Shown: one piece after another, positions 1 to 8,500 of the stretch | Layout: each line of letters starts with the position of its first letter | Position numbering within the stretch: position 1 is the stretch's first letter | The notes under the pieces: generated by a model | Database searches by the model: none | Told to the model about the DNA's origin: nothing | What the model saw: the letters and a program-made list of their open reading frames with translations, nothing else | Position numbers and translations under genes: made by a program | Assembly: GCA_025517465.1 (NCBI GenBank) | Contig: JAOPKE010000001.1 | Location: forward strand, 124,001-188,000 | Direction: 5' to 3' | DNA length: 64,000 bases | Origin: Halobacteria archaeon HArc-gm2 | GTDB lineage: Archaea; Halobacteriota; Halobacteria; Halobacteriales; Haloarculaceae

Positions 1-689
1 AGTCCGTCCGCGTCGAGATCCCGCTGTCGAACGCGCGGGTCAAGGGAGCGCGTGGTCGCTTCCCCGTGAAGCTCATCTACGCGAGCGTCCTGCCGATGAT
101 CCTCGTCCGGGCGCTTCAGGCCAACATCCAGTTCCTGGGTCGGATCCTGTACTCTCAGCTGGGCGGACTCCCGCCGTGGCTGGGGACGTACGCGACGCGG
201 GCCGGCAACCCGACCCAGCCGACGGGCGGGCTGTTCTACTACATGGCGCCGATACAGTCGCCCGAACAGTGGATGTGGTGGGCCGGTGCGAGCCAGGAGA
301 TCTGGCAGATCCTCATCCGCATCGGCATCGACCTCACCTTCATGGTGATCGGCGGTGCCGTCTTCGCCGTCTTCTGGGTCGAGACGACCGACATGGGCCC
401 GGAGGCGACGGCCCAGCAGATCCACAACTCCGGGATGCAGATCCCCGGCTTCCGCCAGAACGTCGGCGTCATCGAGAAAGTGCTCGAACGCTACATCCCG
501 CAGGTGACGGTCATCGGCGGTGCGCTCGTCGGCCTGCTCGCCGTCATGGCGAACATGCTCGGCACCATCGGCGGGGTCTCCGGCACGGGCCTGCTGCTGA
601 CGGTCTCCATCACGTACAAGCTGTACGAGGAGATCGCCGAGGAGCAGCTCATGGAGATGCACCCGGCGATGCGCCGGATGTTCGGGTAA
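1..689 (+). CDS. secY: Protein translocase subunit SecY, 3' part
   Basis: This is the C-terminal 228 residues of the SecY/Sec61-alpha channel of the Sec translocon in the cytoplasmic membrane. The frame opens at base 3 and the 5' end lies outside the window. The first visible residues include the conserved loop VEIPLSNARVKGARGRFPVK. Hydrophobic helices follow (LIYASVLPMILVRALQ, then a helix around FMVIGGAVFAVFW and one around VIGGALVGLLAVMANMLG). The C-terminal tail is cytoplasmic and ends MRRMFG. The match to archaeal SecY is clear. It should move most of the secreted proteins in this window, unless they use Tat. A T-run follows shortly after the stop codon. Confidence 0.96.
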   Translation, partial: SVRVEIPLSNARVKGARGRFPVKLIYASVLPMILVRALQANIQFLGRILYSQLGGLPPWLGTYATRAGNPTQPTGGLFYYMAPIQSPEQWMWWAGASQEIWQILIRIGIDLTFMVIGGAVFAVFWVETTDMGPEATAQQIHNSGMQIPGFRQNVGVIEKVLERYIPQVTVIGGALVGLLAVMANMLGTIGGVSGTGLLLTVSITYKLYEEIAEEQLMEMHPAMRRMFG

Positions 690-725
690 CGCCCCCCCTT
701 CGACTGCCGTTCCGGTAACGACTCA

Positions 726-730
726 TTTTT
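726..730 (+). terminator. Possible T-tract terminator after secY
   Basis: Five consecutive T residues lie about 40 bases after the secY stop codon, in otherwise GC-rich DNA. Archaeal RNA polymerase can terminate on T-tracts without a hairpin. The downstream gene is convergent, which fits a need for a stop here. No strong hairpin precedes it. Confidence 0.35.
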
Positions 731-867
731 CGGGCGACGCGCGACGGTGAGCGGTCCGGCTCGGTTCCGATGCCAGCTATCGGTCGGGTCACTGACCGTG
801 TGAACGCGGCTCGGTACTGACCTTCCATCGGGATGCTCGCTGCGAAGGCGTTTCGCGGTCGTCGCCG

Positions 868-1440
868 TCAGTCACCGCGCCGCTCCTCTTCGACGATGAC
901 GTCGGGTCCGCAGCGCTGGCACCGGCGGCACCGTCGGAACCGGTCGTAGTTGTAGCCGACAGTCAGGAGGACGCACGCGAGCAACAGCCCCTCGACCCAC
1001 GGGGTCCCCGTTGGCGGTGTGAGGAGAACCGTTCCGAGCTGGTCGAGACCGACGAAGACGACGATGGCGACGCTCAGCAGGCTGTAACCGTGGCCCCAGA
1101 CGGACGTTTCGGCGGACGGATAGAGCCTGATTCGGTCCGCTTCATCGGTCGGAGTGACGAGGTTCGCCTCGGTGTCGTGATCGATCAGCCCGGCGGCCTG
1201 GAGTTTCGGGAGGTGTGTCTGTCGCAAGGCGTTGTGGACGGACTTCCGGTGGCTCTGCGTGACGTTGTCGGCGCCCCGCGGGCTCTCCCACGTCGCTATC
1301 TGTTCGACCAGCTCGTCGAGTAGAATCGGTACGTCCACCCGTTTTGCGTAGTACAGGACGTACCGCCGCCGGATGTTGCTCAGTACGGCGTACAGGTCGT
1401 CGTTCGAACGACACTGTTCGGGCGGATCATTCGACGCCAT
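868..1440 (-). CDS. DUF7344-type winged-helix protein with two C-terminal membrane helices
   Basis: A 190-residue protein. The N-terminal half (about residues 14-110) reads as the haloarchaeal DUF7344 winged helix: LYAVLSNIRRRYVLYYA, then LVEQIATWE and a recognition-helix region, HNALRQTHLPKLQAAGLIDH. Two hydrophobic helices follow (about residues 118-135 and 145-163), then a Cys/Arg-rich cytoplasmic tail with CRRCQRC. It is therefore probably a membrane-tethered DNA-binding regulator. The target is unknown. The divergent intergenic region leads to the large repeat-protein locus, but no direct link is shown. The CxxC-like tail might bind a metal. Confidence 0.75.
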   Translation of the reverse strand: MASNDPPEQCRSNDDLYAVLSNIRRRYVLYYAKRVDVPILLDELVEQIATWESPRGADNVTQSHRKSVHNALRQTHLPKLQAAGLIDHDTEANLVTPTDEADRIRLYPSAETSVWGHGYSLLSVAIVVFVGLDQLGTVLLTPPTGTPWVEGLLLACVLLTVGYNYDRFRRCRRCQRCGPDVIVEEERRGD

Positions 1441-2022
1441 GGTTCGTCACTCCACTCTCCACTATCTGGGTACTGACACGTGACACTCCCATGCTTTCTC
1501 TCACATCGCGCGTGGTGTATATAGGTTGCTGACAATTCAACTTAATATCATATATAGTCTGATACGTAATCCTGCAAAGGGCGTGCTACTTCGGGCGACG
1601 GGGTTTCTTCGATCCGGAAACTGCACGACGTGAACCGCATCATACTCTCACTGGGTCGGTCCGAACGCCGGTGGCTCAAAAGATAACGAATTGACACTTA
1701 CTCGGGCGGAAGCATCCATCAAACGTCCGTGCAGTAGTGTATGGGGGCTCTTACGGCCGCTAACAGGCTGTCGTCGGTACTTTCGGCGTCGGGAACTGAC
1801 ACGCCGATCCCTCGACGGACGGAGTTAAGCCGATCATTGCGTGGGTATCTCCGGGACGACGACGTCTCGCGACCGGCTTCGAACGTCGCCGGGGTCGCTG
1901 GCTGCGAGATCCTGTCCGACGACTCGTCGAGAACACTACGCTGGGGACGTCCGGTTCGTACGCCAGCAAAAGAAAACGGACCGCGGAGTGATGGCCGGGA
2001 CTGGCCCGGCGACCGCTCTCGC
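1441..2022. other. Gap with promoter-like AT-rich DNA, no gene seen
   Basis: About 580 bases. Bases 1515-1560 are markedly AT-rich and contain CTATATACAC-like elements on the minus strand, a fitting promoter for the winged-helix gene that starts at 1440. Bases 1560-1990 show no convincing coding sequence on either strand. A hairpin and T-rich stretch near 1967-2010 may terminate the repeat-protein gene ending at 2023. Confidence 0.6.
1967..2010 (-). terminator. Possible terminator of the 1097-residue repeat-protein gene
   Basis: On the minus strand, a GCCGGG/CCCGGC stem with a five-base loop (1994-2010) lies just beyond the stop codon. A T-rich stretch (TTTTCTTTT on the minus strand, near 1967-1980) follows about 15 bases later. 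The distance between stem and T-tract is longer than in a classic intrinsic terminator, so this is tentative. Confidence 0.35.
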
Positions 2023-5000
2023 TCAGTCCTGCGTCTGGCTCGTCGTAAGCGTCGTCGACTGACTCTGGTCCTGGTCGTTGTCGTCGCCGCTCGTCTCCTG
2101 ATCCTGGGACTGGTCTACCGACACGTCCGAAGACAGAGACTGTTCTTCGTCGCCGTCGGCGTCCTGTTCGAACTCCTGATCGATGCTGATGCTCTGTTCG
2201 CTGTCCTGTTCGTTGTCGTCACCGTCGGTCTCCTGGCTCTGTTCCTGATTCGTCTCCGCGTCCTGGTCGGACTCCTGCTCGTTGTCGACGCCGTCGGCGT
2301 CCTGGTCGCTGCTCTGCTCGACGTCGCTGCTCTGTTCGGCGTCCTGGTCGTTGTCCTCACCGTCTCCCTCGACCTCTTGCTCCTGCTCGCTATCCTGTTC
2401 GACGTCCTGTTCACTGTCCTGCTCGTTCAGGGCGCCGTCAGCGTCCTGGTCCGACTCTTGCTCGGCATCTTGCTCGTTCTCTGCGTCCTGTTCGTTGTCG
2501 TCACCGTCGCCGATTTCCTGTTCCTGTTCGTTCTCTTGCTCAGCGTCCTGTTCGTTCTCCTGTTCGTTCAGGAGACCGTCGGATTCTTGCTCGTTCTCCT
2601 GTTCGTTCTCTTGCTCGTTCTCGGCTTCCTGCTCGTTGTCGTCACCGTCGTCGACTTCCTGTTCTTGCTCGTTCTCTTGCTCAGCGTCCTGTTCGTTCTC
2701 CTGTTCGTTCAGGAGACCGTCAGTATCCTGTTCGTTCTCTTGCTCGTTCTCTTGCTCGTTCTCGGCTTCCTGCTCGTTGTCGTCACCATCGTCGACTTCC
2801 TGCTCCTGTTCGCTATCCTGTTCGCTATCCTGTTCGTTCTCTTGGTCGTTGGCGAAACCGTCGCTCTCCTGCTCGTTCTCCTGCTCGTTCTCTTGTTCGT
2901 TTTCGGCGTCTTGCTCGTTGTCGTCACCGTCGTCGACTTCCTGCTCCTGTTCGTTCTCTTGCTCACCGTCTTGATCGGACTCCTGACTGTTGAGGAGACC
3001 GTCTGATTCCTGTTCGTTCTCCTGTTCTGCGCCCTGTTCGTTTTCGGCGTCTTGCTCGTTGTCGTCACCGTCGTCGACTTCCTGCTCCTGTTCGTTCTCC
3101 TGTTCAGCGTCCTGATCAGAATCCTGGTCGTTCAGGACACCGTCGGAGTCTTGTTCGTTCTCCTGGGCTGCGCCCTGTTCGTTCTCGGCGTCCTGGTCGT
3201 TGTCGTCACCGTCGTCGACTTCCTGTTCTTGCTCGTTCTCCTGTTCGGCGTCCTGGTCGGCGTCCTGGTCGTTGGCAAGACCGTCAGTGTCCTGGTCCGA
3301 CTCCTGGGCTGCGCCCTGTTCGTTTTCGGCGTCCTGGTCGTTGTCGTCACCGTCGTCGACCTCCTGCTCTTGCTCGTTCTCCTGTTCGGCATCCTGGTCA
3401 GAATCCTGCTCGTTCAGGGCGCCGTCAGCGTCCTGGTCCGACTCCTGGGCTGCACCCTGTTCGTTTTCGGCGTCCTGGTCGTTGTCGTCACCGTCGTCGA
3501 CTTCCTGCTCCTGTTCGTTCTCCTGTTCAGCGTCCTGATCAGAATCCTGGTCGTTCAGGACACCGTCGGAGTCTTGCTCGTTCTCCTGGGCTGCGCCCTG
3601 TTCGTTCTCGGCGTCCTGTTCGTTGTCGTCACCGTCGTCGACTTCCTGTTCCTGTTCGTTCTCTTGCTCAGCGTCCTGGTCGGCATCCTGATCGTTCGCG
3701 ACGCCATCGGACTCTTGATCTGATTCCTGGTCGGCACCTTGGTCGTTCTCTGCGTCCTGTTCGTTGTCGTCACCGTCGTCGACTTCCTGTTCCTGCTCGT
3801 TCTCCTGTTCGTTCTCCTGGTCACCGTCCTGGTCGTTCAGGGCACCGTCGCTCTCCTGGTCGGCGTCCTGTTCACCGTCCTGGTCGCTGTCGGATTCCTG
3901 TTCGTTGTCGTCACCGTCGTCGACTTCCTGCTCCTGCTCGTTCTCCTGTTCGTTCTCCTGGTCGGCGTCCTGATCGTTCGCGATACCATCGGTGTCCTGG
4001 CTCGCGTCCTGGTCGCCGTCCTGGTCACTGTCTGATTCCTGTTCGTTGTCGTCACCGTCGTCGACCGACGCTTCCTGGTCGCTCTCCTGGTCGCTCTCCA
4101 GGTCAGCGTCCTGTTCGCTGAAGTCGCCGTCGGCCTGCTGGTTCGTGTCCTGTTCGGCGTCCTCTTCGCTCTCGGCGTCCTGGTCGTTGTCGTCACCGTC
4201 GTCGATTTCGAGGTCCTGGTCCGAGGACTGCTCGGCGTCTGTGTCGGACGTCTGATCGACGTCGTCACCGCCGATGATCAACTGGACCTGCTGCTGATCG
4301 ACGTCGTTGTCGTTCTGTTCGGCGTTCTGCTCGTTGCCGTCACCGTCGTCGACGGACTGCTCCTGGTCGAAGTCCTGCTCGGCGTCCTGCTCGGCGAGTT
4401 GCTCGTTGTCGTCGCCGAAGAGGACGAGCTGGACCTGCTGCTGGCCGATGTCGTTGTCGTTCTGTTCGGCGTTCTGTTCGTTGTCGTCGCCGTCGTCGAC
4501 GGACTGCTCCTGGTCGAAGTCCTGTTCGGCGTCCTGGTCAGCGACCTGTTCGTTGTCGTCGCCCAGAATCGTCAGCTGGACCTGCTGCTGGCCGATGTCG
4601 TTGTCGTTCTGTTCGGCGTTCTGATCGTTGTCGTCGCCGTCGTCGACGTCTTGCTCCTGGGTGAACACCTGCACCGCGCCCTGGCCACCCGATTGCTCGT
4701 TGTCGTCACCGGCGATAGACAGCTGGACCTGGAACTGACTGATGTTGTTGTCGTCCTGTTCGGCGTTCTGGACGTTATCGCTCCCGGTTCCGGAGCCGAT
4801 GGACTGGGACTGTTCGAGCAGCTGGGCGGCGGCCTGTGCGTTCACCTGCTCGTTATCGTCTCCGAGGATGACGTACTGAATCTCCTCCTGTCCGACGCCG
4901 CCGCTCTGGGAACTGTTCTGGTCGTTGTCGTCACCAGTCGTCGTCTGGTTCTGGGTGTAGAAGACGACGATACCCTGTCCTGAGGCCTGGTCGTTGTCCT

Positions 5001-5316
5001 CACCGGCGATGACCCACTGCTCCTGGTTCTGCTGGTAGTAGAGCGTCTGGGCCTGCGCCTGACAGCTTCCATCGCCGTCAGACTCCTGGTTTTGTAGCAG
5101 GTCCCCGTCTACCGTCGCCGTCCCCTGCTGGTCGTTCGTGTCTCCCGAGGCGTTCTGGACGGAGTCCTGGCTCCCCGAGACGACGTTTATCTGTTCCTGG
5201 CACGATCCACTTTGCGCGTACACGGTGCCGACGCCTGATAACAGCATCCCGAAGCCCAGAACGAGGACGAGGGCTGCTGTGAGGAGGCGCCTGGCGTTTG
5301 TGGTTCTCGATGTCAT
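2023..5316 (-). CDS. Secreted 1097-residue Q/D/E/N repeat protein with curlin-like repeats
   Basis: Residues 1-34 are a Sec-type signal peptide (RR, a long Leu/Val/Ala core, cleavage probably after VYA). Two Cys, at 39 and 85, could form a disulfide. Residues about 95-330 alternate short beta-prone strands (QVQLTILGDDNEQ, QVQLVLFGDDNEQ) with VDDGDDNEQ turns in units of 22-25 residues. Residues 418-981 are twelve tandem 47-residue units, each with two G-x-x-N-x-Q turns (GDDNEQ and the GVLNDQ type). The tail ends in Ser/Thr/Gln with no membrane anchor or PGF-CTERM signal. The G-x2-N-x-[AQ]-x3-Q rhythm resembles bacterial curlin repeats (CsgA/CsgB), with Asp/Glu added as expected for a salt-in cell. 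I infer a secreted fibre or matrix protein; the function is not established. It shares a promoter palindrome with the upstream gene. Confidence 0.8.
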   Translation of the reverse strand: MTSRTTNARRLLTAALVLVLGFGMLLSGVGTVYAQSGSCQEQINVVSGSQDSVQNASGDTNDQQGTATVDGDLLQNQESDGDGSCQAQAQTLYYQQNQEQWVIAGEDNDQASGQGIVVFYTQNQTTTGDDNDQNSSQSGGVGQEEIQYVILGDDNEQVNAQAAAQLLEQSQSIGSGTGSDNVQNAEQDDNNISQFQVQLSIAGDDNEQSGGQGAVQVFTQEQDVDDGDDNDQNAEQNDNDIGQQQVQLTILGDDNEQVADQDAEQDFDQEQSVDDGDDNEQNAEQNDNDIGQQQVQLVLFGDDNEQLAEQDAEQDFDQEQSVDDGDGNEQNAEQNDNDVDQQQVQLIIGGDDVDQTSDTDAEQSSDQDLEIDDGDDNDQDAESEEDAEQDTNQQADGDFSEQDADLESDQESDQEASVDDGDDNEQESDSDQDGDQDASQDTDGIANDQDADQENEQENEQEQEVDDGDDNEQESDSDQDGEQDADQESDGALNDQDGDQENEQENEQEQEVDDGDDNEQDAENDQGADQESDQESDGVANDQDADQDAEQENEQEQEVDDGDDNEQDAENEQGAAQENEQDSDGVLNDQDSDQDAEQENEQEQEVDDGDDNDQDAENEQGAAQESDQDADGALNEQDSDQDAEQENEQEQEVDDGDDNDQDAENEQGAAQESDQDTDGLANDQDADQDAEQENEQEQEVDDGDDNDQDAENEQGAAQENEQDSDGVLNDQDSDQDAEQENEQEQEVDDGDDNEQDAENEQGAEQENEQESDGLLNSQESDQDGEQENEQEQEVDDGDDNEQDAENEQENEQENEQESDGFANDQENEQDSEQDSEQEQEVDDGDDNEQEAENEQENEQENEQDTDGLLNEQENEQDAEQENEQEQEVDDGDDNEQEAENEQENEQENEQESDGLLNEQENEQDAEQENEQEQEIGDGDDNEQDAENEQDAEQESDQDADGALNEQDSEQDVEQDSEQEQEVEGDGEDNDQDAEQSSDVEQSSDQDADGVDNEQESDQDAETNQEQSQETDGDDNEQDSEQSISIDQEFEQDADGDEEQSLSSDVSVDQSQDQETSGDDNDQDQSQSTTLTTSQTQD
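2374..4065 (-). repeat. Twelve tandem 141-bp (47-residue) repeats
   Basis: The reading frame of the secreted repeat protein contains twelve consecutive units of exactly 47 codons. Each starts VDDGDDN[ED]Q and ends EQENEQEQE or a close variant. The last unit is the most divergent (it starts IGDGDDNEQ). Units differ mainly at GVLN/GALN/GLAN and in D/E/N swaps. The constant length points to expansion by recombination followed by divergence under selection for the N-x-Q pattern. Confidence 0.9.
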
Positions 5317-5370
5317 TGTGTTTCCAGTAGGAAACCCTACCGGGAGTGTGCTTGCTCCGACACCTGTTTT

Positions 5371-5428
5371 GTTATAATCGGGAATTCGACCTGTAACGAC
5401 CGTTACCGCCGGCGGTAACGGCCGTTAC
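5371..5428 (-). promoter_or_regulatory. Promoter with two GTAACG-NN-CGTTAC palindromes, repeat-protein gene
   Basis: Upstream of the gene starting at 5316, a TATA-like element (GTTATAA as written on the plus strand, 5371-5377) is followed outward by two 14-base palindromes: GTAACGACCGTTAC (5393-5406) and GTAACGGCCGTTAC (5415-5428, perfect). Their centres are 22 bases apart, about two helical turns, so a regulator could bind both on one face. They lie upstream of the TATA element, a position typical of activators. The same palindrome precedes the neighbouring 1385-residue gene. Confidence 0.65.
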
Positions 5429-5534
5429 GGGCATATATGAAACCTTACCAATCATTTCCGGCGCGCTTCGTCTGGATATTCCTCGGCTAACGTCCGCGGA
5501 CGAACCGATTCAGAGGCACACCGCAGTTCCGTGT

Positions 5535-8500
5535 TCAGGCCGTCCCACCGTTCGCAGTCGTCTTCGCACCCGGTGCGGTCGATGCAGCCGTCGACGTCTC
5601 GGCCGTTCTGACGGACGTCGGCGGCGTCGTCACCGGATATGCAGTTCTGTCTGGCGCGTCGGTCCCCGTGAGCGAGGGCGTCGAGAGCGACGAGTCGACG
5701 GGCGTGGCCGGCGGTGTGACTGTCACGGACGGCGTGTCTGTAGCCGAGACCGTCCCCGCAGGTGTCGACGTGTTCCACGGGGTAAGCGTGTCCGTGGGAG
5801 TCACGACCGCCGTCGGTGTCTCTGGGGGAGACGGTAACGGTGTCTGCGTCGTCGTCGACGTCTCTGCCGCCGTCGGCGTGTCGGTCGGTAGCGGCGTCTC
5901 CGTCGACGTATCGCGCTCTGACGACGTCTGCTCGCTGGTCGCGGCTGGCGTCTGCTCGGGAGTCGTGCCCGGTTCCGTCGCCGAAGCGTCTCCATCTGTC
6001 GCGGCAGGTGTCTCAGTCGTGCGTTCGTCCGACGGTGTCGGTGCCGACGCGGGAGTCGAGCCCGACGGCGCCGTCGTTTCGGTCGCCTCGGCGGCCGAAT
6101 CTGTCGCTGGCGGGGGCGCCGTCGCCTCGGCATCCGACCCGTTCGTCACCGTCTCCGTGCTAGTCGCGGTGACGGACTCGGTCGAGTTGTTCGACCGTGG
6201 ACCCGGTTCGCTGTCCGGCGATGCGGTAGCCGGGGTGTTCGACGTTCCATCGGTCGCTTCGTCCGTCGACTCGACCGTCGAATTGTCCATCGACGCGTTC
6301 GTCGCGTTATTCATCGACGCGTTCGTCGAATTGCCCATCGACTCGGCCGTCGAGTTATTCATCGACGCGTTCGTCGAATTGTCCATCGACGCGTTCGTCG
6401 CGTTATTCATCGACGCGTTCGGCGATCCGTTCGTCGCGTTCGCCTCCGGGCCGTCCGCGAGGTCGCTCGCGGTCTGGTTCTGGCTCTGGTTCCGGTCCGC
6501 GGAGATCGACTGTTCCTGACGCTGGGCCCCCGTCCCCGACTGGTTCTGGGTCTGATTCTGGGCGCCGTCGAAGGTCGCGTTCTGCGTCTCCTCACCGCTC
6601 CCGTCCGTGTAGTTCTGGGACTGCTGGATTCCCGATTCGACCGACTGGTTCTGGCTTTGCGTCTGGTTTTCCGTCTGGTTCTGTGTCTGATTCCCGCCGC
6701 CGGACTGGTTCCCCGACTGGGCGGCGACGACCGACTGGTTCTGGCGCTGGGTCTGGGTGACCAGGGAACTGTTCTGTGACTGGTTCTGATCCTGGTCGAC
6801 CGCTACCGTCTGGTTCTGCGCCTGCGCTCCGTCGGTGCCGTTCTGACTCTGTCGCTGGCCCTGGGCTACCTCGACGCTCCCGTCCTGCGACTGGTTCGTC
6901 GCGTTGGCGGTCTGGACCTGGGCCTGTCGCTGAGTGCTGTTCACCGACTGCCGCTGTGACTGTCCCTGCTGGTGGCTGCGGACCTGTTCCTGGCCCGCGT
7001 AGACCACCGAGACGTGCTGGACCTGCGTCTGGCGCTGGTCGACGCCCGCTTCCTGACCCTGGTCCTGGTCCTGGTCGACGTGGACGGTCTGTTCCTGGGA
7101 CTGGCTCGCGTCGTCCGCACCGGCAGGCGCCTCCTGGTCCTGGCTGAGGAACGTGACGGTGAACTGCTGGATCTGTCGCTGGGACTGGCCATCGCCCTCC
7201 TGGTCCTGGTCCTGGTCCTGGTCCTGGTCCTGGTCCTGGTCCTGGTCCTGGTCCTGGTCCTGGTCCTGGGACTGCGACTGGTTCGCCCGGCCAGACGAGC
7301 GCTGGGTCTGGATCCAGTCTCCGCCCTCGCCCTGGCGCTGGCTGGCGAAGCGGATAACGAGAGACTGGCGCTGGTACTGGTCGTTGCCCGACCCCGTACC
7401 CTGGTACTGACACTGGCTCTGGTCGACGTAGATGTCCTGTGACTGGTACCACTCGCCGACGTCGCCGTCCTGGTGCTGGTCGACGGTGACGCCCTGTTCC
7501 TGGTGCTGGTCCTGCTGGCCGTCACCGGTCTGGGTCTGGCACTGACGCTGGGTGACGTGGATTCCCTGCCGCTGGGACTGACTCGACTGCTCACCGGCGT
7601 CGGGCGTCGACTCACTCTCGTCGTCGGTCCCGCTCCCGGCCGATTCAGTCGAATCCTCGTCGTCCTCGGTCGACTCCGCCGGACCCTCGTCGTCGCCCGG
7701 GTCTTCGTCTCCGGATTCGGTCTCGTCGTCGCCATCGCGTTGTTCGTCCCCACTACCGTCGTCGTCACCCTCCTCGGTGCTGGCATCGCGGGGGGTAGCG
7801 TCATCCTCGTCGACGTTCCGGTCGGTACCGTCGTCGTCGACGTCGGTGGCTTCGTCGCTCTCTTCGTCTGTCCTTTCGTCACTACCGTCGTTGCTACCGC
7901 CGTCGTCGGTTCCAGTGGGGGTGTCCGCGCTGTCGTCACCGTCACCGTCGGCGTCGTCCCGGTCGTCCCCGCCAGTATCGTCCCTGGCCCCGTCCTCGCC
8001 GGCCTCGTCCCCGTCGACACGCTCCGTCTCGGTGTCTACGGCGTTCGGCTGCTCGGACGACTCCGCTTCGGCGGGATCGTCGTCGTCCCTGGTCGACTGG
8101 TCGGCCTCGCAGGCGCCCGAGACCAGATACGCCGAACCGCCCTGGGAGTCGTTCCCCGCGGCCGGCGCGCCGACCAGGACGCCGTCGGCGTCGGTTCCGT
8201 CGGCGGTACCGGCGGTCGCGACGTCGTATCCAGCTTGCCCTCCGGGCGATTCGCCGACGAGTTTCGCCGCCTGGAACTCGTCGCTGTCGGACCCGCCGTA
8301 GAGGAGGTAGGCCGCGCCGGTAGTCGCACCGTCGGCGTCGTGGTACGGCGCTCCGACGACGACGTCGGACCGTTCGTCACAGTCGAGGTCGCCGGCACCG
8401 GCGACCGACCAGCCGGTGTGGTCGCCGGCCGCTTCGCCGTACACCGATATCGCGGCTCGTTCGACCGTCACCGTCCCCCGGAGGTTCTCGCCCCCGGCGA

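Noticed and set aside
1741-3006. Long open frame (Leu/Val-rich, membrane-like) on the plus strand over the repeat protein
   Set aside because: It is the reverse complement of Gln/Asp/Glu/Asn codons, which cannot contain stops in that frame. The minus-strand product has a signal peptide and ordered repeats.
2374-4065. Tandem repeats considered as a CRISPR array
   Set aside because: Units are 141 bp, contiguous, protein-coding and have no unique spacers; no cas genes are nearby.
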